Below are positions 1 to 6,004 of a stretch of DNA of 14,768 nucleotides, piece after piece. Below the pieces are notes generated by a model. The model saw nothing but the letters and a program-made list of their open reading frames with translations. It was not told the DNA's origin and did no database searches. Within the stretch, counting starts at the first letter, position 1. Every line of letters starts with the position of its first letter. Source of the DNA: Anaerolineaceae bacterium UBA6107 (GTDB taxonomy: Bacteria > Chloroflexota > Anaerolineae > Anaerolineales > Anaerolineaceae). Location of the stretch: assembly GCA_002428455.1 (NCBI GenBank), contig DIWL01000049.1:23340-38107 (forward strand), written 5' to 3'. The translations under genes were made by a program, and so were the position numbers.

Positions 1-120
1 CTGGGTTTGGGATTGGCGTTTTGCCGTCTCGCTGTGCAGGCTCACGGTGGTACAATCTGGGTTGAGAAAAACATGCCGGTGGGATCTAGGTTCGTATTCA
101 AATTGCCGATGTCCGACTGA
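1..120 (+). CDS. Sensor histidine kinase, C-terminal fragment (5' end outside window)
   Basis: The first 39 codons, ending in TGA at 118-120, read as the end of a histidine kinase ATPase domain. They open with the G2-box pattern LGLGLAFC, followed by AVQAHGGTIWVE and a glycine-serine turn before a final beta strand (SRFVFKLP). This order is typical of the HATPase_c fold, which binds ATP for autophosphorylation in two-component signalling. The sensor and dimerisation parts lie upstream of the window, so the signal is unknown. The stop is only 24 bases before the next start on the same strand, so the two may share a transcript. I am confident of the domain; assignment to a specific kinase is not possible. 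Confidence 0.85.
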   Translation: MGLGLAFCRLAVQAHGGTIWVEKNMPVGSRFVFKLPMSD

Positions 121-144
121 GCCAAGGTGTAACGAGGGATAATC

Positions 145-1005
145 ATGCAAGAAATTGCTCCGCAGGTGTTCATTGAAAGAGCTTTTCCGGGTGTCACCCT
201 GGGCATCATCAATTGGCCGACGGGAACGATTCTGATCGATGCACCATTCAGGCCGGATGATATCAGGACATGGAGACTCTCCATCCAGAACCTGGGTGGT
301 GTTACTGAGTGTCTACTGATCAGCCTGGATGAGCATTATGACCGCACCCTTGGCGCACGACAGATCGAATGTACAGTAGTTGGTCATGAAAAGCTCACCC
401 ATTTGCTCAAAGACCGACCCGTTAACATCAAACCACAGGTGGTTGAATCCGGTGCAGAGTGGGAGCTGCACAATGCCCCGGGTAACATTCGCTGGAGTTC
501 TCCGGAAATTACTTTCACCGATCACACGGAGATCCATTGTGAGAAACATACACTTTTACTCGAATCACGCCCCGGACCGACTCCGGCGGCGATCTGGGTG
601 ACCATACCAACCGAGAAGATCATTTTCCTCGGTGATGCGGTCATGCCGGAAGCTGTACCATTTATTGCCAACGCTGATCTGCTGCAATGGGAGGAAACCC
701 TAAAATTGTTGCTGAAGCCGGAGTATCGGCAATACCAGTTCGTTTCAGGACGCGCAGGCCTGGTCTCGACCAACGAAGTCAAAACACAGATCAAGGTGCT
801 TGAAAAAATCAACAAACAGGTGGAGAGGTTGTCCAGCCACCCCCTGCGTAATGAAGATGTCCACAAGGCAGCCCTCCACATCCTCAAGGATTGTCAGGTT
901 CCCAGCGCCCACGAGATACATAATCTGCAAAGAGCGCGATTTGGATTGACCCAGTATCTACGGCGCACCTCAGGAGCGTTGCCAGAGCAGCCCTCTGTGT
1001 TCTAG
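145..1005 (+). CDS. Degenerate metallo-beta-lactamase-fold protein (286 aa)
   Basis: The fold signature of a metallo-beta-lactamase (MBL) is visible but its metal site is eroded. The first beta strands (TGTILIDAP, residues 26-34) lead to LDEHYDRTLGA (61-71), where the usual HxHxDH reads D62-E-H64-Y-D66-R67. The GHTPG element is GPTPA (144-148), replacing that histidine with proline. The GDA strand is kept (163-165). The usual final GH motif reads SGRAG (201-205). A helical C-terminal part (210-286) follows. Two or three metal ligands are therefore lost, and hydrolase activity of the standard kind is doubtful; a sensor, scaffold or altered chemistry are alternatives. The start has GAGGG at 134-138, six bases upstream. 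The gene follows a histidine kinase by 24 bases and precedes nth by 14, suggesting one operon. I recall similar proteins in Anaerolineae genomes, but that is memory, not a search. Confidence 0.8.
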   Translation: MQEIAPQVFIERAFPGVTLGIINWPTGTILIDAPFRPDDIRTWRLSIQNLGGVTECLLISLDEHYDRTLGARQIECTVVGHEKLTHLLKDRPVNIKPQVVESGAEWELHNAPGNIRWSSPEITFTDHTEIHCEKHTLLLESRPGPTPAAIWVTIPTEKIIFLGDAVMPEAVPFIANADLLQWEETLKLLLKPEYRQYQFVSGRAGLVSTNEVKTQIKVLEKINKQVERLSSHPLRNEDVHKAALHILKDCQVPSAHEIHNLQRARFGLTQYLRRTSGALPEQPSVF

Positions 1006-1019
1006 GTGTACGAAATTCA

Positions 1020-1697
1020 ATGATTCCCACATCTGATCGAATGCTCACCAAAGCCATTCTCACCAGGCTTTATGAAACATTTGGTGAACCCGTATGGCGT
1101 GAGCCATTGCCAGCCATCGACGAACTCGTCTCCACCATCCTCTCCCAAAACACGAACGATGTGAACCGCGATCGTGCTTTTCAATCCCTCAGGCAGCAAT
1201 TTCCCTCCTGGCAGGATGTGATGAATGCAACGGACGAAGAGATCATCAATGCCGTCCGGGTAGCAGGATTAGCCAATCAAAAAGGCCCGCGCATCAAGGC
1301 GGTCTTGAACCAGATTTACGAAGAGACCGGCGCGCTTGACCTGTCATTCCTGGCTGACCTGCCACTTGAGGATGCCCGAAGTTGGCTGCTGCGGTTCAAG
1401 GGCGTCGGCCGCAAAACTGCTGCGATCGTATTGCAATTTGCGCTCGATCGCCCGGCCTTCCCTGTAGATACGCATATTTACCGTGTCAGCGGGCGACTGG
1501 GGCTGCGCCCCGGCGGAATGGATGTTGAAAAAACGCACATGCTGATGGAAGAATTGGTCGACCCGGCTGATTATTACAACGGTCACCTCAACCTCATCCG
1601 GTTGGGACGTGAATTTTGTCATCCGCGTAAACCTGATTGCCCCGCCTGTCCGGTGCGCACACTTTGCAATTATCCGGATAAAACAACAACTGATTGA
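1020..1697 (+). CDS. nth: Endonuclease III-like DNA glycosylase/AP lyase with 4Fe-4S cluster (225 aa)
   Basis: A base-excision repair enzyme that removes oxidised pyrimidines and cleaves the abasic strand by beta-elimination. The helix-hairpin-helix is FKGVGRKTA (126-134), with K132 the expected catalytic lysine. The GPD-type loop is PVDTHIYR (148-155), with D150 the catalytic aspartate. The C-terminus carries the canonical C-x6-C-x2-C-x5-C iron-sulphur ligands at C200, C207, C210 and C216. The N-terminal helix has SQNTND (42-47), the variant of the SAQxTD motif seen in many archaeal and thermophile-type Nth relatives. The length is normal for the family. The start is 14 bases after the upstream stop, with a modest AGGTG at 1004-1008; Met8 at 1041 is a possible alternative. 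The exact substrate range (endonuclease III versus a related clade) cannot be told from sequence alone. Confidence 0.93.
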   Translation: MIPTSDRMLTKAILTRLYETFGEPVWREPLPAIDELVSTILSQNTNDVNRDRAFQSLRQQFPSWQDVMNATDEEIINAVRVAGLANQKGPRIKAVLNQIYEETGALDLSFLADLPLEDARSWLLRFKGVGRKTAAIVLQFALDRPAFPVDTHIYRVSGRLGLRPGGMDVEKTHMLMEELVDPADYYNGHLNLIRLGREFCHPRKPDCPACPVRTLCNYPDKTTTD

Positions 1698-1722
1698 TCC
1701 CATTATTCGTTGAGGAAAGATG

Positions 1723-2319
1723 ATGACCGAGATATGGCTCGTCCGCCATGGACAAACTAACGGAAATCTCCACAATATCGTTCAAGGCCAGCTTGACATC
1801 CCGCTGAATGAAACGGGTGAGGCGCAGGCGCGTACGCTGGCGGACCAACTTGCTGATGTAACATTCGCCGCAATTTATTCCAGCGACCTGTCCCGCGCGA
1901 TGCAGACGGCATCGATTATCGCCAGTAAAAAAGGATTAACGGTGGTACCCGATGCACGTCTGCGGGAGATCCGCCAGGGAATTTGGGAAGGCCTTCACTT
2001 TGAACAGGTGCTGCAAATCTATCAACCTGATTTCAGTCCGAACCCGTTTTACATCACCACGCCGCGCGCTGAGGGCGCAGAATCCATTGCAGAGGTGGTT
2101 ACCCGCATGGTGGATGCTGCCAATGAATATCATGCCCGCCACCCCGGGGAAAGGGTGCTTATGTCCACCCATGGTATGGCCTCTGCGTCGCTATATTGCC
2201 TCGCCTCGGGAATTCCCCTGGTCAATGTGGGGGAGCACATACCAAAAAACGGTCAACCGCTGATCATCCACCTGAATGAACCCTTGAATCTGCCGGATTT
2301 TACAATTTCGTTAAGTTAG
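1723..2319 (+). CDS. Histidine phosphatase family protein (phosphoglycerate mutase-like, 198 aa)
   Basis: A cytoplasmic phosphatase of the branch-1 histidine phosphatase superfamily. The phosphohistidine loop is LVRHGQTNGN near the N-terminus (H9 is the nucleophile). Other active-site residues are R58 in SSDLSRAMQTA, E82 in LREIRQG and H150 in STHG. These are all the residues expected for catalysis, so it should be active. The substrate is not determined; relatives act on phosphoglycerate, alpha-ribazole phosphate, sugar phosphates or nucleotides. GAGG at 1712-1715 lies seven bases before the ATG at 1723 and four before the ATG at 1720, so I prefer 1723; starting at 1720 adds one Met. It lies 25 bases after nth in the same direction and probably ends that operon. 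No clear hairpin terminator follows. Confidence 0.92.
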   Translation: MTEIWLVRHGQTNGNLHNIVQGQLDIPLNETGEAQARTLADQLADVTFAAIYSSDLSRAMQTASIIASKKGLTVVPDARLREIRQGIWEGLHFEQVLQIYQPDFSPNPFYITTPRAEGAESIAEVVTRMVDAANEYHARHPGERVLMSTHGMASASLYCLASGIPLVNVGEHIPKNGQPLIIHLNEPLNLPDFTISLS

Positions 2320-2338
2320 AACGAATTTCCTAAAACTA

Positions 2339-2367
2339 TTGACTTAATAGAATTATTGTTCTATACT
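2339..2367 (+). promoter_or_regulatory. Strong sigma-70-type promoter with inverted repeat in the spacer
   Basis: TTGACT (2339-2344) and TATACT (2362-2367) are separated by exactly 17 bases, which gives a near-consensus housekeeping promoter for the membrane protein starting at 2414. Within it lies an inverted repeat, ATAGAA (2347-2352) and TTCTAT (2359-2364), with a six-base spacer. It covers the spacer and part of the -10, the position of a repressor site. A second, wider inverted pair, GAACGAA (2319-2325) and TTCGTTC (2375-2381), flanks the promoter. The promoter is well supported; the operator is only a possibility. Confidence 0.75.
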
Positions 2368-2413
2368 ATGACTGTTCGTTCGATATGGATCATTTTTCTC
2401 AAGGAGAACAGTC

Positions 2414-3154
2414 ATGAACCTAACCGCCACCCGCACGACAATCAACAACCCGCTGCAAAACATGAAGAAAGTCAAAATACGCTCAGCGGGTATTTACAGC
2501 GCAATCATCATTCTTGCGCTCATCGCTTTTGAGGCTGTCAATTACAGCACCACCGCCTTCGCGTTGCGCGATCTGCTTGGCAACCTCAAATTCGCCGGCA
2601 TCCGTTGGTCAGTACTGCTGGCACTGGCTTTTTGCGGGCTCGATTTCGCCGGTGTCGCCCGCCTTGTCACGCAAAAAGGAAACAGCCGTGAGGAGAAGAA
2701 TTCCTGGTATCTCTTTGGTGCGTGGCTAATCGCAGCCACGTTCAATGCCGCGCTGACCTGGTGGGGAGTTTCCATCGCTGTTTCCAACCATTCGCTGCGC
2801 AGTGCTGAAGTGATCAACATTCAACAACTCACCACGATCGTACCGGTGATCATCGCCATCATGGTATGGGTGATCCGGGTGCTCATAATCGGATCCCTCA
2901 CCTCGTCCCTGGAGAAGAAGACCTATACACGCCCATCAACTCCAAAGACCTCACGTCCGGCTGCAACAACCGGAATCCCGGCAAATTCACGCCCCTCTCC
3001 CGGATACAATCACCCGCAACCGGTAGTGTCTTCCGCCAGGATGCTGAACAATCGTTCAACCACACCCACCATGGCCAGGCCATCCGCCAACCGCTACCAG
3101 CCCTCGTCCTCAGAGTATTCACCATCAGAGGCTCAATCTGTACGAAAAATTTAA
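2414..3154 (+). CDS. Four-helix membrane protein with Pro/Ser/Thr-rich tail (246 aa)
   Basis: I do not recognise the family. Four hydrophobic segments are visible at about residues 25-46, 62-84, 98-123 and 138-161. A positively charged N-terminus precedes them, with a short polar loop (QKGNSREEKN, 87-96) between helices 2 and 3. From about residue 168 the rest is a low-complexity tail rich in Pro, Ser, Thr, Arg and Asn, which is likely disordered. With four helices both termini are expected on the same side; the basic N-terminus favours the cytoplasm. AAGGAG at 2400-2405 gives a clear ribosome binding site. The gene has its own near-consensus promoter (2339-2367) and its own terminator (3171-3198), so it is monocistronic and may be well expressed. 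The start is firm. Helix 1-4 plus tail resembles small integral membrane proteins of conjugative or secretion loci, but no neighbour supports that. Confidence 0.75.
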   Translation: MNLTATRTTINNPLQNMKKVKIRSAGIYSAIIILALIAFEAVNYSTTAFALRDLLGNLKFAGIRWSVLLALAFCGLDFAGVARLVTQKGNSREEKNSWYLFGAWLIAATFNAALTWWGVSIAVSNHSLRSAEVINIQQLTTIVPVIIAIMVWVIRVLIIGSLTSSLEKKTYTRPSTPKTSRPAATTGIPANSRPSPGYNHPQPVVSSARMLNNRSTTPTMARPSANRYQPSSSEYSPSEAQSVRKI

Positions 3155-3170
3155 TTGGGTTCCATTCCCA

Positions 3171-3198
3171 AAACCCGGCGAACAAGCCGGGTTTTTTT
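3171..3198 (+). terminator. Rho-independent terminator after the membrane protein
   Basis: AAACCCGGC (3171-3179) pairs perfectly with GCCGGGTTT (3186-3194) around a six-base loop. The stem runs into seven T residues (3192-3198). It lies 17 bases after the stop at 3154 and closes the single-gene transcript. Confidence 0.92.
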
Positions 3199-3233
3199 AA
3201 CATGCGCCTGCGTCAATTATCCACACTACCTGC

Positions 3234-3261
3234 CTGACCGCCAGGTAAAGCAGGGTATAAT
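3234..3261 (+). promoter_or_regulatory. Promoter of RNase D, probably giving a leaderless mRNA
   Basis: A perfect TATAAT (3256-3261) is preceded by CTGACC (3234-3239, four of six matches to TTGACA) with a 16-base spacer. Only six bases separate the TATAAT from the ATG at 3268, so transcription would be expected to start at or next to the A of the ATG. There is no Shine-Dalgarno sequence, and an in-frame TGA at 3235 with no intervening start codon rules out an earlier start. An inverted repeat, TACCTG (3227-3232) and CAGGTA (3242-3247), straddles the -35 and could be an operator. Confidence 0.65.
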
Positions 3262-3267
3262 TTCAGC

Positions 3268-4410
3268 ATGCTACCATTACCAGCCGCTGCTCCGGTCTGG
3301 GTCGCCACCCAGCAAGACCTGCAAGAGATGACCGGCAGCATTTCTACCGAGCCCGTTCTCGCTATTGACACCGAATCCAACAGTCTTTTTGCTTATCGTG
3401 AGCGCGTATGCCTGGTACAGATTTCCACACCCGCCACAGATTACTTGGTTGACCCGCTCTCTATAACTGACCTTTCTCCACTTGCTCCCATCTTTGCCAA
3501 CCGCGCCCAACAAAAGATTTTTCACGCTGCCGAATACGATGTGATCTGCCTAAAGCGCGATTACAGGTTCGAAATCCATAATGTATTTGACACAATGATC
3601 GCTGCTCGCATACTGGGAGAACCCCAGGTTGGTTTGGGATCAATGCTTTCCACTTATTTCTCGATCACCCTCGACAAACGATATCAGCGTGCGGATTGGG
3701 CAAAACGCCCCATCCCGCCGGCCATGCTGGACTATGCGCGGATGGACACGCATTTCCTCTTCGCGCTCAAAGCTGTAGTTGAAAGTAAATTGAAAGAAAA
3801 TGACCTGTGGGAATTGGCCAACGAAGATTTCAACCTGGTCAGCATGGTAAACCCGCCCACCATTGAATCGAACGGCAAATCGTGCTGGAAGGTCTCGGGC
3901 AGCAACCACATCAACCCGCGAGAGGCTGCGATCCTGCAAGCACTGTGCGCCTATCGCGATCAATGTGCTCAAAAAGTGGATCTACCTCACTTCAAAGTAT
4001 TATCCAACGATCTGCTAGTTGAGATAAGTCAAAGTGCTCCACTCACAAAAGAGGAGCTGCAGCAGGTTCCCGGCATGAGTGAAAGGCTCTTCAAGAGGCA
4101 CGCGGATGGTTTATTGAACGCCATCCAGGCAGGTGAGAATGCACCGCCACCCGCAAGGCAGCCGCGCCACCACCCAGACCAATCCATGCTGGCTCGATTA
4201 AATGCCCTGCATGAATGGCGCAAGGAACAGGGCAAGAAACTCAAGGTGGAATCCGATGTAATCCTGCCGCGTGAATGCATGGAAAAAATTGCCGCCAAAA
4301 ACCCCCGCGATTTGATGGATTTGAAAAATCTAATGGAAATGATCCCCTGGCGTTACCATCAATACGGTGAAGCGATTCTGAGGATTATTCAACCACAAGG
4401 AGAAAAATGA
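3268..4410 (+). CDS. rnd: Ribonuclease D with two HRDC domains (380 aa)
   Basis: A 3'-5' exoribonuclease of the DEDDy class that trims the 3' ends of tRNA precursors and other small RNAs. The N-terminal exonuclease domain (about 10-185) shows every catalytic residue. D34 and E36 lie in AIDTES, D91 in HAAEYDV, and Y156 and D160 in DYARMDTHFLF. Two HRDC-type helical domains follow at about 214-288 and 305-377, separated by a Pro-rich linker (ENAPPPARQPRHHP). Both the length and the layout match bacterial RNase D. The gene appears leaderless: TATAAT lies six bases before the ATG and no ribosome binding site is seen. Its stop overlaps the start of the beta-CASP gene (ATGA at 4407-4410), so the two are translationally coupled. 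A tRNA gene lies just downstream. Confidence 0.95.
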   Translation: MLPLPAAAPVWVATQQDLQEMTGSISTEPVLAIDTESNSLFAYRERVCLVQISTPATDYLVDPLSITDLSPLAPIFANRAQQKIFHAAEYDVICLKRDYRFEIHNVFDTMIAARILGEPQVGLGSMLSTYFSITLDKRYQRADWAKRPIPPAMLDYARMDTHFLFALKAVVESKLKENDLWELANEDFNLVSMVNPPTIESNGKSCWKVSGSNHINPREAAILQALCAYRDQCAQKVDLPHFKVLSNDLLVEISQSAPLTKEELQQVPGMSERLFKRHADGLLNAIQAGENAPPPARQPRHHPDQSMLARLNALHEWRKEQGKKLKVESDVILPRECMEKIAAKNPRDLMDLKNLMEMIPWRYHQYGEAILRIIQPQGEK

Positions 4411-5801
4411 AACTATATTTTAATGGTGCTGCCCGTACGGTTACCGGCTCACAGCACCTCGTTGAAGCAAATGGTCACAGACTTCTGCTGGATTGTGGTC
4501 TGTTCCAGGGGAAACGAAACGACACCTATGAACGCAATAAGCATTTTGCCTTTGACCCCAAGTCAATCGACGCGGTCATCCTTTCCCATGCGCACATCGA
4601 TCACAGTGGCAACCTGCCCAACCTTGTGAAAAGTGGCTTTGGCGGACCCATTTATGCCACACCGCCAACCGCCACGCTGGGTGAGATCATGTTGATGGAC
4701 TCAGCCCATATTCATGAATACGACGCAGAGTATGTAAACAAGAAACGCAGCCGCCGCGGTGAACCGCCGGTCGAACCCCTTTACACAAAACGGGACGCGG
4801 CTGATGCGATTGAACGCTATTATCCTGTTAAATACAATCAGCCATTCTCCCCCGTATCCGGTATCACCGTCACCTTTTACGAAGCAGGCCACATCCTCGG
4901 TTCGGCAGCCATTCGTTTAGACGTCGAGGAAAATGGTGAACATAAAAGTTTGTGGTTTTCTGGTGATATCGGCCGCGGAGAATTGCCTCTCATCGCCGAC
5001 CCTGTCCTCCCCAATGACGTCGATTACCTGATGATGGAATGCACGTATGGCGATATGGAACATTTCACGGTCGAACAGGCATATAACAATTTCCAGCAGG
5101 TTGTGAAAAAAACATTCGATCGGGGCGGCAAGGTGATCATCCCGGCATTCGCTGTAGGCCGCACCCAGGAGATCGTTTACTTCATGAACCAGATGATCAC
5201 TAACGGGGATATTTCACCCGTTCCGGTTTATGTGGATAGCCCATTGGCTGTGGAAGCATCCCGTATCTTTACACAATACCCCGAGTATTTTGATAAAGAA
5301 ACCAATGAATTTATCCGCCAGCACAAACACCAGGCGCTTGATTTTCCCGGTTTAACCTATGTAAGCTCGGTGGATGAATCCAAGTCACTCAATGATAAAA
5401 AAGGGCCGATGATGATCATCTCAGCCTCAGGTATGGCGGAAAATGGACGCATCCTGCATCACCTCAAGAATAATATCGAGAATCCACGTAACTCAGTTTT
5501 GATCGTGGGGTGGCAGGCACCGGATACCCTTGGCCGGCGCCTGGTTGAGGGTGTGGATCAATTACGTATCTACGGTCAACTTTACGACCGGCGCGCAGAT
5601 GTGGAGAGCATCACCGGACTCTCCGCGCACGCCGGGCAAAACGCTTTGCTTGAATACGCCAGCGCGGTAAAAGGCCGTGCAAAATCGACCTTCCTGGTCC
5701 ACGGTGAAGAGGATGCTGCTGGCGTGTTCATGGCACTTCTCAAAGATAAGGGGTTCGAGAATATCGTCTACCCGCAACTGCAGGATGTGGCGGAGTTATA
5801 A
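4407..5801 (+). CDS. Beta-CASP metallo-beta-lactamase ribonuclease (464 aa)
   Basis: A zinc-dependent RNase of the CPSF73/Ysh1-like branch. MBL motif 2 is SHAHIDH (60-66), followed by H162 in GHILGSA and D187 in GDIGR. ECTYGD (211-216) precedes the beta-CASP insert, which holds IPAFAVGRTQE (245-255) and ISASGMAENGR (338-348). The C-terminal RMMBL part supplies the last histidines, H408 in LSAHA and H432 in VHGEED. All expected metal-site residues are present and the length is normal, so an active RNA endo- or exonuclease is likely. AAGGAG lies just before the ATG inside the end of rnd, and ATGA forms the start/stop overlap, so both are made from one mRNA. The pairing suggests joint work on RNA 3' ends; the actual target is unknown. 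It differs from RNase J in lacking the long C-terminal domain. Confidence 0.93.
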   Translation: MKLYFNGAARTVTGSQHLVEANGHRLLLDCGLFQGKRNDTYERNKHFAFDPKSIDAVILSHAHIDHSGNLPNLVKSGFGGPIYATPPTATLGEIMLMDSAHIHEYDAEYVNKKRSRRGEPPVEPLYTKRDAADAIERYYPVKYNQPFSPVSGITVTFYEAGHILGSAAIRLDVEENGEHKSLWFSGDIGRGELPLIADPVLPNDVDYLMMECTYGDMEHFTVEQAYNNFQQVVKKTFDRGGKVIIPAFAVGRTQEIVYFMNQMITNGDISPVPVYVDSPLAVEASRIFTQYPEYFDKETNEFIRQHKHQALDFPGLTYVSSVDESKSLNDKKGPMMIISASGMAENGRILHHLKNNIENPRNSVLIVGWQAPDTLGRRLVEGVDQLRIYGQLYDRRADVESITGLSAHAGQNALLEYASAVKGRAKSTFLVHGEEDAAGVFMALLKDKGFENIVYPQLQDVAEL

Positions 5802-5812
5802 AGAAATTCGGT

Positions 5813-5818
5813 TATAAT
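5813..5818 (+). promoter_or_regulatory. -10 box of the tRNA-Ser gene
   Basis: A perfect TATAAT ends ten bases before the first base of the tRNA, placing the start of transcription about four bases upstream of the mature 5' end. The -35 position falls within the last codons of the beta-CASP gene and has no good match to TTGACA. Read-through from the rnd operon is also possible. Confidence 0.55.
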
Positions 5819-5828
5819 TTTACCCGCT

Positions 5829-5916
5829 GGAGAGGTGCCGGAGTGGTTGATCGGGGCGGTCTCGAAAACCGTTATGGCTCTCGTGGTCATCGTGGGTTCG
5901 AACCCCACCCTCTCCG
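5829..5916 (+). tRNA. tRNA-Ser (anticodon CGA)
   Basis: A full class II tRNA cloverleaf of 88 bases. The acceptor stem GGAGAGG (5829-5835) pairs perfectly with CCTCTCC (5909-5915), and G5916 is the discriminator base expected for serine. The D stem is CCG/CGG (5838-5840, 5852-5854). The anticodon stem is GCGGT/ACCGT around the loop CTCGAAA (5861-5867), which puts CGA at 34-36 to read UCG. A long variable arm (5873-5891, stem ATGGC/GTCAT) is typical of serine tRNA. The T arm is GTGGG-TTCGAAC-CCCAC. The 3' CCA is not encoded; CTC follows. The 3' end is duplicated at 7374-7388 (see island). Confidence 0.95.
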
Positions 5917-5919
5917 CTC
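5905..5919 (+). repeat. Left 15-bp direct repeat (att-like, inside tRNA-Ser)
   Basis: CCACCCTCTCCGCTC covers the end of the T stem, the 3' half of the acceptor stem, the discriminator base and three trailing bases of the tRNA. It is identical to 7374-7388. Identity stops on both sides (C versus G before, A versus G after). Confidence 0.8.
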
Positions 5920-5968
5920 AAGAGAAGAGCAAATAGTGATTGAGAATTTTTCTTAATGGGGTAGACGA

Positions 5969-6004
5969 ATGAATCACTCTTTGCAAAACAGGAGGGTGAT
6001 TCAT
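5969..6004 (+). promoter_or_regulatory. RNA hairpin enclosing the ribosome binding site and start of the island gene
   Basis: Bases 5969-5980 (ATGAATCACTCT) pair with 5993-6004 (AGGGTGATTCAT). This makes a 12-bp stem with a single G-U pair around a 12-base loop. The 3' arm contains the second half of the strong Shine-Dalgarno stretch (AGGAGGGTGAT, 5990-6000) and the first two bases of the AUG at 6003. Such a stem would lower translation unless opened, for example by temperature, a small RNA, a protein or coupled transcription. The pairing is read directly; the regulatory role is inferred. Confidence 0.6.

Noticed and set aside
522..887. Minus-strand frame of 121 codons
   Set aside because: It is antisense to the degenerate MBL gene, has no recognisable motif or ribosome binding site, and the plus-strand protein has clear fold features.
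1344..1775. Minus-strand frame of 143 codons across nth and the phosphatase start
   Set aside because: It spans the intergenic region antisense to two well-supported genes and shows no motif.
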